Position numbers and translations under genes: made by a program. This document shows positions 46,440 to 55,100 of a stretch of DNA of 64,000 nt, in pieces. Numbering within the stretch: position 1 is the stretch's first letter; every line of letters begins with the position of its first letter. Origin of the DNA: Dryobates pubescens (taxonomy: Eukaryota; Chordata; Aves; Piciformes; Picidae); the NCBI RefSeq assembly GCF_014839835.1, contig NC_071646.1, forward strand, positions 1,178,001-1,242,000. The letters are read 5' to 3'. Under the pieces are notes generated by a model. That model was not told the origin of the DNA, did not search any database, and saw only the letters and a list, made by a program, of their open reading frames with translations.

Positions 46440-46905
46440 CTGGAAGGACAGGGAGCTGAGGGAGCAGGGCCAGAGGAGGGCTGGAGGGGGGCTGGAGCAC
46501 CTCTGCTACGAGGACAGGCTGAGGGAGCTGGGGCTGTTCAGCCTGGAGAAGAGAAGGCTCCAGGGAGACCTTAGAGCAGCTTCCAGTAGCTGAAGGGAGC
46601 TGTGAGCAGGCTGCAGAGGGACTGCTCCCAAAGGCCTGCAGGGACAGGACCAGGGGCAGTGAAATGAGAGCAGAGCAGATGGAGATTGGGTGTGAGGAAC
46701 AAGTTCTGCCCCAGGAGGCTGCTGGAACCCTGCAGCAGGCTGCCCAGGGAGGTGGCTGAGGCTCCATCCCTGGAGATCTTCAAGGTGAGGCTGGAGAGGG
46801 CTCAGAGCAGCCTGCTGCAGCGGAGGATGTCCCTGCTGGGTGCAGAGGGCTTGGACTGAACGAGCCTGGGAGGTTCCCTTCCAGCCCAACCCCTTCCAGG
46901 ATGCC
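46440..46905 (+). mobile_element. CR1 LINE 3' fragment within the predicted PRELP 3' UTR
   Basis: Forward copy of about 465 bases: GAGCACCTCTGCTACGAGGA, GGCTGTTCAGCCTGGAGAAG, GGCTGCCCAGGGAGGTGGCT and TTCCCTTCCAGCCCAACCCC. It begins further 5' in the element than most copies here. Same strand as PRELP, so it would be part of the mature message. Confidence 0.94.
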
Positions 46906-47160
46906 TCTGTGCTCTTCAAGGTCTTTCCCAGCCCTAAGCCTCCACGCTCCTGTGCCCCAAAGTCTCTTCTCCAGCCATCCTGCAGTGGGCTTTGCAGGGT
47001 GGGACAGGTCCCAGCCTGCCCCCCTGCAGCCCCTGTGTGTATATTTCTCTGTGATGTGTAAATATCTTGGTAGACTGTACAGATATAGCCAGAGACAGAC
47101 GCAGCTCTCCCCTGACTGCAGCTCAATGGCATTTTCACTCCTACTCTCCACAGCAGTGGA

Positions 47161-47166
47161 AATAAA
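47161..47166 (+). promoter_or_regulatory. PRELP: PRELP polyadenylation signal AATAAA
   Basis: Found in GCAGTGGAAATAAAATGATT, 2.5 kb after the stop codon and after an AT-richer stretch typical of a 3' UTR end. Confidence 0.7.
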
Positions 47167-47499
47167 ATGATTCACAAGGGACCCAGCACCGTGCCCGGGC
47201 CTGCCTCCCCCTCTGCTTCCAGCCATCCTCATCCTCCCTGCTGCTGCTGCCTTCAGGACCACGTTTGCCCCCCTGGGGACAAGCCTCCCAGCAGCTGGAG
47301 GGCAGGAGGCCACTGAGGTCCCTGCAGCAGGAGGTTGGGGAGCTTGGGGTGGGGGGCTGGGGGGCTGCTCTCTCTCGAGCAGGTGATGGGATGGACTCCC
47401 AAGCAGCACCAGGTAAGGGGCAGGTTGGTGGAGCATGGGGCCTGTCTTAATGAGCTCTTCTGCTAATTAAGAGAGCCTGGATGCAGTTCCTGGGACTGG

Positions 47500-48165
47500 A
47501 ACTGCAGCTCCCAGTGCCGTGGCTGCAGCTCTCAAGGCCATGGCTGCAGCTCTTGGGGCTGCAACTTCCAATACCATGGCTGCAGCTCTTGGGACTGTGG
47601 CTGCAGCTCTTGGGGCTGGCTGCAGCTCCCAGTGCTGTGGCTGCAGCTCTTGGGGCTGGCTGCAGCTCCCAGTGCTGTGGCTGCAGCTCTTGGGGCTGGC
47701 TGCAGCTCCCAGTGCCGTGGCTGCAGCTCTTGGGACTGTGGCTGCAGCTCTTGGGGCTGGCTGCAGCTCCCAGTGCTGTGGCTGCAGCTCCCAGTGCCGT
47801 GGCTGCAGCTCTTGGGGCTGCAGCTCCCAGTGCCGTGGCTGCAGCTCTTGGGGCTGGCTGCAGCTCCCAGTGCTGTGGCTGCAGCTCTTGGGGCTGGCTG
47901 CAGCTCCCAGTGCCGTGGCTGCAGCTCTTGGGACTGTGGCTGCAGCTCTTGGGGCTGGCTGCAGCTCCCAGTGCTGTGGCTGCAGCTCCCAGTGCCGTGG
48001 CTGCAGCTCTTGGGGCTGCAGCTCCCAGTGCCGTGGCTGCAGCTCTTGGGGCTGGCTGCAGCTCCCAGTGCCGTGGCTGCAGCTCTTGGGGCTGGCTGCA
48101 GCTCCCAGTGCCGTGGCTGCAGCTCTTGGGGCTGGCTGCAGCTCCCAGTGCCATGGCTGCAGCCG
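47500..48165. repeat. 40-bp minisatellite built on GCTGCAGC
   Basis: About 16 to 17 units of roughly 40 bp, each made of two half-units: GGCTGCAGCTCCCAGTGCCG and GGCTGCAGCTCTTGGGGCT. The palindrome GCTGCAGC recurs about every 20 bases. Higher-order blocks repeat (for example near 47640-47870 and 47880-48060). Several frames are open on both strands through the array, which yields spurious long proteins. It begins about 330 bp past the PRELP poly(A) signal. Confidence 0.95.
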
Positions 48166-48725
48166 CTGCTGTTGCTGTCCCTGCAACCCACCCAGGGGAA
48201 GCCGCTGGCTGTGAGCTGGAGCAGGGGATGTGAGCTGCCCGAGCTGCCCCACATCCCCTTCCCCCTCCCAGAGGAGCTGGGCAAGCAGTCCCCAGGGTGC
48301 GTTGTGGCCGCGGGGGAGCAGCAGAGGGGCACCCTGAGGGCAGGCATGAGAGCAGCCAAGGGGGGGCCGGGGCTGGCGGGGGGCCGGGGCTGGCTGCGGG
48401 CCGGGGCTGGCTGCGGGCCGGGGCTGCGCTCACGCCAGGCACACGTGTTTGCACACCAGCAGAAGGGCTGTAGGCAGCGATTCCTGCTCCTGCCCGTCTC
48501 CAGAGCTCCCAAACCCCTCCTCCCGCTGCTGCTGCTCTCCCCACGTGAATCATGAGCGGAGCAGGAGGGAGGCTGCCCGTGGGAGGGGGTGCGAACGCAG
48601 GGGCTGCTCACGGGGGGGTGGGGGATGTGTGTGCAGAGCCAGCACAGGCACTCGGCTCCCCTCGGGGGGTTTGGGCTGTTGGGGTTGGGGGGGGAGCTTA
48701 AGAGTAAGAACTTCATATTTCGTGA
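48166..48725. other. Intergenic, no gene seen
   Basis: GC-rich; short GGGGCTGGCTGCGGGCC duplications lie near 48367-48425. Nothing else was recognised. Confidence 0.5.
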
Positions 48726-48830
48726 TGGGGGTGGGGACCAGGAACCCCCTGGGTAGGGACCAGGAACCCTCTGAGTGGAGATCCTGAACCCCCTGGGGGT
48801 GGATCCTGAACCCCCTGGGTAGGGATCCTG
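48726..48830. repeat. Short 21-24-bp tandem repeat
   Basis: Four to five units of the type GGGACCAGGAACCCCCTGGG and GGATCCTGAACCCCCTGGG. Confidence 0.88.
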
Positions 48831-48865
48831 GGTGTGCATCGCTGGCTGCCTCCAGGGGCAGCTCA

Positions 48866-48905
48866 GAGAAGCATTTAGGTTGGAAAAGACTTTCAAGCTC
48901 AGGGG
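48866..48905 (-). mobile_element. CR1 LINE 3' scrap
   Basis: AGGTTGGAAAAGACTTTCAA is the reverse complement of a CR1 3' end; only about 40 bases remain. Confidence 0.65.
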
Positions 48906-48917
48906 CTTGTGGTGCTG

Positions 48918-49180
48918 GGGTGAGAGGGGATGGACTGAAGCTTGAGGAGGGCAGATTGAGACTGGAGATGAGGAGGAAATTCTGGCCAGTGAGGGAGGGG
49001 AGGCTCTGGCACAGCTTGCCCAGGGAGGCTGTGGATGTTCCCCCCCTGGAGGTTCAGGGCCAGGCTGGATGAGGCCCTGAGCAGCCTGGGCTGGTGGGAG
49101 GTGTCCCTGGCCATGGCAGGGGGTTGGAGCTGGCTGAGCTTTGAGGCCCTTTCCAACCCAACCCATTCTGTGACTCTCTG
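48918..49180 (+). mobile_element. CR1 LINE 3' fragment
   Basis: Forward copy with GAAGCTTGAGGAGGGCAGAT, TGCCCAGGGAGGCTGTGGAT and CATTCTGTGACTCTCTG. Same subfamily as 7499 and 12060. Confidence 0.94.
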
Positions 49181-49400
49181 AATCAGTCCAACCTCAACCC
49201 CACTCTGCCAAGTCCATGCCCCCAGGCACCACATCTCCACAGCTCTTAAACACCTCCAGGGCTGGGGACTCCACCAGCTCCCTGGGCAGCCTGACCACCC
49301 TCTCAGTCAGAAAACAATTCCCAGCAGCCCACTCAAGCCTCCCCTGCTGCAGCCTGAGGCCATTCCCTCTTGTTCTGTCGTGAGCTGGCAGAGCTCAGCC
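49181..49400 (-). mobile_element. CR1 LINE fragment, tail-to-tail with its neighbour
   Basis: Reverse copy with CTCTTAAACACCTCCAGGGC, CTCCCTGGGCAGCCTGACCA and CAGCCTGAGGCCATTCCCTC. It abuts the 3' tail of the forward copy on its left. Confidence 0.88.
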
Positions 49401-52154
49401 CTCTCTCCCTGGCAATGAGCGCTGCAAAGGCAGGGGAGGGTCATTCCTTCCCCCTGCAAGCAGCCCCTGGCCACCTTGGGAGTAGGACCTGGGCCATCAG
49501 AGGGGGACCTGGGCCATCAGAGGGGGAAGCCTTCCCCTCGCTGTCTGTGCCCTGGGGTGAAGGGGGAGGCTGGAAGCCCCTTGTCCCATGGGGGCTGTAG
49601 GGCTGCTGGGGTGGGCATCAAAGAGGGCACTTTGGAGCAGGATCAGGCACTGTCAAAGCAAGCTCCCCTGGCAGGTGGGGACCCTCCCCCAGCCCACTTG
49701 TGGGGACCTCCCTGCCTGTGAGGGTTTGCAGCTGCCCCCCCAGGCTGGAGCCAGCTGAAGGCCAAGTCCCTTGCAGCCACTCCCTGGGGTGGGGGTGTCC
49801 CAGCAGACCCCGGCCGAGCTCCTGCAGCCCCTCCGCGGAGCAGAGGCTCTGAGTCAGCTCTGCTGCCCACCCCCCTCCCCCCCCAGCTGCCACATCGCCT
49901 CCGTCCCGGCGCCTGAGGAGCTGCCTAATGAGAGCCTTAATGAAGCTCAGTGCTGACCCTTTGCTCCCCTCCGTGCTGAGCAGGGCTGGGGCTGCCCTGG
50001 CAGGGGGAGACACCGTGGGCTGGGGTGGGGGGAGGGAGCTGTGGGTGCATGAATGAGGCTTGTGCCCACCGGTGAGGGGGCTGCCAGGGTGTCCCTGCCT
50101 GCCCAGTAGGCGCTGGCAGATGGGTGCAGTGCCTGGGGGGGGGCTGCGGCGTGGGCTGCAATCTGCCTGCCAGAGAAGAACATTTTTACAGCAGTGGGAG
50201 GCTGTGTGTGCACAAAGCTGCCCAGAGCTTGCCAGGAGCCCAGGGGGCTGCCGTGCCCACCCTGCCCGCCCTGGCATGTCCCAACCCCACATGACATCCC
50301 CCCCCCTCCCCCCCGGATGAAGCAGGACCATGGTCCCCTCCAAGCTGAGCTCTACCACAGTGGGTATGGAGCAGTGCCCCTGCCCCAGAGCGTGGGGGTG
50401 CACACAGGGGGGCCACGGGGGGTGCCTCCCACCCTACCTTGCTGAGGGGAGCAGCATTGCCATCCCCCCCACCCCCCCAGCAGCTGCACCAGCTCCCCCT
50501 CCCCAGACCACCCCCAGGTTTCCAGAGCAACACAGAGGGGTGAGCAATGCTGAGCCCTGCGGGAGAGGGGGGGAGAGGATGAGCCAAATAGCAGCAGCAG
50601 CCTGGGTGCTGGAGTGCCCCCCCCCCAACCCTTGGGGGGCAGCAGCTGCCCCCACTCCCTCCCTAGGGCTGGGATACTCCCTGGACCTCAAGGGCCCACC
50701 CAGCTGCACCCCAGAGCAGCACCGGGGGGGGCTGTGGCTGCTGCTTTGTCCTTCCTGCACCCCTAGGGATGGCCACGGCTGGAAATGGTTTTGCAGCCTG
50801 GCAGGGGCTGGGCTGGTTGGGGCAAGGGTGGAGCTGGCTCTGCCCCCTCTGCCACAGGCTGTGTCCCCATTGTCCCTGGGGACAGCAGGGCAGAGGGAGC
50901 ACAGCACGGGCCCCATCCTGCCCCCCCCGCCAGTGGGAGCGCAGCCACCACCGGGGCTGGCTCAGCCCTGGGGGGTCCCAGTGGGGGACTGCAGCCTTGT
51001 TTGGCTGCATCCTGCCTCTCCCCTTGCCAGCAGCCATGCCAGGCCCCTCTGTGAAGCCCCCTCCCCCCCTGCTCCGCACGTTAAAAGCCCAGGAGCCCTT
51101 CCCTGGCCAGCGCAGCAGCCCAAGGGAGCGTCCTGGGGGCTCTCCACGGCCGGGAGGAGGCAGGGGGTAGGTCCATGCTGCCTTCTGTCTGCTCCCCCAG
51201 CGCTGAGCAGAGCCCTGCTGGGCTGGGGTGAGCTGTGGGGAGGCAGGGGGGGTCGGGTGATGTGCGGGGGGGCTCACTGCACTCATGAAGGTTGGATCTG
51301 AGGGAATCCAGCAGAAACCAGAGAGCAGCATTCCCAGTCTGGGCTGCAGAACTCCTGCCCTGGCTCTTGGCTTTGGCATTTGGATGGGGGGAGACAAGTG
51401 GGAGGCTGCTGGGTGCTGGCCCCCTCCTCACCTGCTCTGCTGTGGGGGCGTGGGGGGCGATGCTGCAGGGCTGGGTGCACAGTGGGTGCTGGGGACCCAG
51501 GGGCAGGGGCCAGCTTCAGGTGGGAGTGAGATGCCCTTGGGAAGGGGGGGGTGCAGTGTCGGGGGTGTCCCCGTGGAGGCAAATCCTGTGCTCAGAGCTG
51601 AGCCACAGCCAGGCCCCCCCAGCCCAGCGCTGCCTGGAGGCTGAGAAACATCCCCCTGGGCTTTGGAGCTGGGTGTGGGGGCAGGAGGGGAGCCTGGGGC
51701 AGTGCCAGGACCCCTGGGGCTGCTCCTGCTTGGCTGCTGCTGTGAGGGGCCAGGCCAGGACCTCAACCCCCTCATCACCTCCTGGCCCCTTCGTGGCCTC
51801 CCTGGAGCTGGGAAAAGTGGGAAGCAGAGGCAGCCCCGCGCGGTGCTGAGGCCTCTCCTGCCCAGGCATCCACCCGAGCGTGAAAGGCTGAAAGGAGACG
51901 GCTCTGAGCAGCGCTGCCGGGCGGGGGGCGCAGGAGGCTGGTCCTGCCTGGTGGCCGCAGTCCCCAGCAGGGCTGCAGAGCTGGGGCCGGCTCGGGGCTG
52001 CTCCTGCCTCCCCTTCCCTCTCTGCTTCCAACCGTTTCAGGGCGCTCAGCCCCATCCTGACCTGCGCTGCTGGCTCTGTCCCAGCCCTGCGCCCCCTGCC
52101 AGGGACCGTGGTGCCCGGCGCTGCCCTCGGAGCAGTGACCCTCTCCGGGTGCAG
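49401..52154. other. PRELP-OPTC spacer and OPTC upstream region
   Basis: No gene was recognised. A repeat-free AT-rich stretch at about 49915-49965 (GAGCTGCCTAATGAGAGCCT, then TTAATGAAGCTCAG) could be regulatory. CpG content rises at about 51830-52130, just before the OPTC coding start, and could hold the OPTC first exon, but I could not fix a donor. OPTC's coding exon starts at an acceptor ending at 52154. Confidence 0.4.
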
Positions 52155-52155
52155 G

Positions 52156-55100
52156 ATGTGGGCACTGACCTGGCTGAGCGTCGCCAGCCTGTGCCTGGGG
52201 GCAGCTTGGGCTGTGCCAGCCGGGGGGGAGAGGAGGAAGGTGGAGAAGCTGAAAGCTGAGCTTGCACTCTATGGCAACCTGGACCTGGGCAGCTACGACT
52301 CGACCCTGGACAGCTACGGCGAGATCCTTGACCTCGGCAACTATGAGGAGCCCTACGACTACGGTGACCTTGCTCCAAAGGTGAGGAGGGTGCAGGAGGG
52401 CACCCAGCAGGTGGCACAGCTCTTCCCTTGGGTGCCCCGGGGCTTGGCCCCGGGGGTGGATGGGGCACAGCAGGAGGAGCAGCCTCCTGCTCAAGCCCAC
52501 GAGCCCTGGTGGCTCCTCCAGCACTCTTGCTGGTGGCAGTGAAGGCTTTGCTCGACCCCAACCTCTGCCAACATCCTTGTGCCAGCGCCTGGCCAGGGCA
52601 TCGCTGCAGGAAGCCAGGACGTGAGGCTTCCTGCACCCCTCTGGGCAAGCAGGGAGGGGGGGTCCTGAAAGCCTGAGCTAGGAGAGCTCTCCAGGTTGGA
52701 GCTGGCTTTCTAGGGAGACCTCTTCAGTGCCCTTTGAGCCCTTGACCAGCGCCTCCCGGGCTGGAGGGCAGCCAGAGGACTCCCGTGGCCCCTCCAGCCC
52801 TCACACCCAGGCTGTGTTTGCAGATCGAGGTTGGCACCTTGGCTCCTCGCCCCAGGGACCCCACGGCTCTCCCACACTTGGCCACCACTGCTGAGACCCT
52901 GGAGCTGCAGCCTCCAACCAGCCCCAGCCCCCCAGCACCCAGCCCTGCTCAGGGTGAGTGCAGACCCCCCCTGCCCCCCAGGTGCAACCTGCAGGATTTG
53001 CTTCCCATGGGAACTGGGGGGCTTGGAAGGGACCTCTGGAAATCATCCAGTCCAAACCGCCCCCTGCCAGGGGAGGGTCACCCAGGGCAGGCCACACAGC
53101 CAGGTGGGTTGGGAAAGCCTCCAGAGCAGGAGAAGCAGCCCAGGGAGGGCTGGCAGGGCTTGGGAGACAGAGAGGAGCAAAATCCTTCTGCCCCCAGCAG
53201 CCAGCAGCAGTTACTTGCTCTGCCCGGGGGGGGTGGTGATGGGGTTGGGGGTGGCGATGGGGGTGGGGGTGGGGAGGGTTGTGCCTTATCACACAGCAGG
53301 CAGGAGGGCTGGGGTGAGACATTTGTGGGAAACAAGAGCTCCAGCAAAGCAGCAACACTTTAATGAGCAGAGGCACTGCAGCAGGGGGACAGAGTAGCAA
53401 TTAGATTAGTGACAATTAAAATCCTGGAGCGAGGGATAAAGATCTTCATTCATTCTCTGTCACTCTGGACCGGGACAAATTAAGTAGGAGGCAGAGGGAA
53501 ATTGTTGCCTTGCTGCTTCCAACTCCCCCTCCAACGGCTGCTGAGCCTCACTGCCGCGGCTGGGGGCAGAGCAGAACACCGAAGGGGGGTGGGGCACGGC
53601 CTGGCCCCTCCTGCCCCCCCTGCCCGGCTTGCCAGGACCCTCGCACAGCCCCGGCAGAGGTTCTGCTGCCTCCCGTTCCACTTCTGCCTGTGGGAACACG
53701 GAAGGAGCCCTGGGCGTGAGGCTGCTGGGCTCGGCAGCCCCAGCCCCTGCTCCCAGGGCAGGTCCTTGGCCCTGAGCGGTTTCAGTTCTCAGCAGCTCTC
53801 CTGGCTGGCATCTCCTGGCTGGCATCTCCTGGCCCTGCCCTTGCTGAGGTGCCCTGGGCCGCTTGGCTGCTGGAGGGGCTGGGGCTGGGACAGCTCTTGG
53901 GTGCTAGAGACTTGGTGTGCCCACAGTGTGGGCAGGGGTGGGCACAGCCTCCCTTCTCCCTGCATGCTGGGGTGCTCCGTGGGGGGGTGGAGGAGGCATG
54001 CCCTGTGCCTAGCCATGTGCCAAGCCATGTTGTGTGCCATGCTGTGTGCTATGCTGTGTGCCATGCCATGCTGTGTGCCTTGCTGTGTGCCATGCCATGC
54101 TGTGTGCCATGCTACGTGCTGTGCCATGCCACGGTATGTGCCACGCTATGCCAAGGGCTGCCTCTGCACCCCCAGGCCTGCCCAGCTGCCTGCTGTGCCT
54201 GTGCATTAGCACCTCTGTCTACTGTGACGACGCTGACCTGGAGCACATCCCTCTGCTGCCCCCAGAGACCACCTACCTCTACGCTCGCTTCAACCGCATC
54301 GGCGCCATCCGCGCCGGCGACTTCACCGGGCTGAGTAGGTGGAGGCAGGGCAAGGGCTCTGCAATGGGGCACGGGGGGAACAAGTGGTTCTGTGGGGGGG
54401 TCTCTTTGCACCTACATGGGGCCCTTTTCACCTCTGTGGGTCCTTGCTCATCTCCAGGAGTTCCTGTTCACCTCTGGGGGTCCCTGATCACCTCCATGGG
54501 TGCCTGTTCACTTCCTCCTCCTTCTCCTTCTCTCCTTCTCCTTCTCCCCTTCTCTCCTTCTCCCCTTCTCTCCTTCTCCCCTTCTCCCCTTCTCTCCTTC
54601 TCCCCTTCTCCCCTTCCCCTTCTCCCCTTGTCCTTCTCCCCTTCTCCCCTTCTCCCCTTCTCCTTCTCCCCTTCTCCCCTTCTCCTTCTCCCCTTCTCCT
54701 TCTCCCCTTCTCCCCTTCTCCTTCTCCCCTTCTCCCCTTCTCCCCTTCTCCTTCTCCCCTTCTCCCCTTCTCCTTCTCCCCTTCTCCCCTTCTCCTTCTC
54801 CCCTTCTCCCCTTCTCCTTCTCCCCTTCTCCTCCTCCTCCTTCCCCTTCTCCCCTTCTCCCCTTCTCCTTCTCCCCTTCTCCTTCTCCCCGCAGAGCAGC
54901 TGAAGCGAATAGACCTGAGCAGCAATTCCATCTCCTGGGCGGACGCCGACGCCTTCCGCCTGCTGCCCAGCCTGCAGGAGCTGATCCTGCCCGAGAACAG
55001 GCTGCGGGCCCTGCCCGAGCTGCCCCGCAGCATCGTGCGCCTGGACGCGCGGCTCAACAGCATCCCCAGCGCCGGGCTGCGGCCGGAAGCCTTCCGGGTG

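Larger units (their letters stand above)
44675..47185 (+). other. PRELP: PRELP 3' untranslated region (predicted)
   Basis: About 2.5 kb from the stop codon to just beyond AATAAA at 47161. Mammalian PRELP also has a long 3' UTR. AT-richer, conserved-looking patches lie at about 45890-46010 and 47030-47165 (GATGTGTAAATATCTTGG). A forward CR1 copy (46440-46905) has been inserted into it. A shorter UTR with an unrecognised earlier signal is possible. Confidence 0.6.

Noticed and set aside
47532-49166. Open frame of 544 residues on the minus strand, and long plus-strand frames
   Set aside because: These are read-through of the 40-bp minisatellite and then a CR1 tail; the Ala/Ser/Gln/Cys repeats follow the DNA unit.
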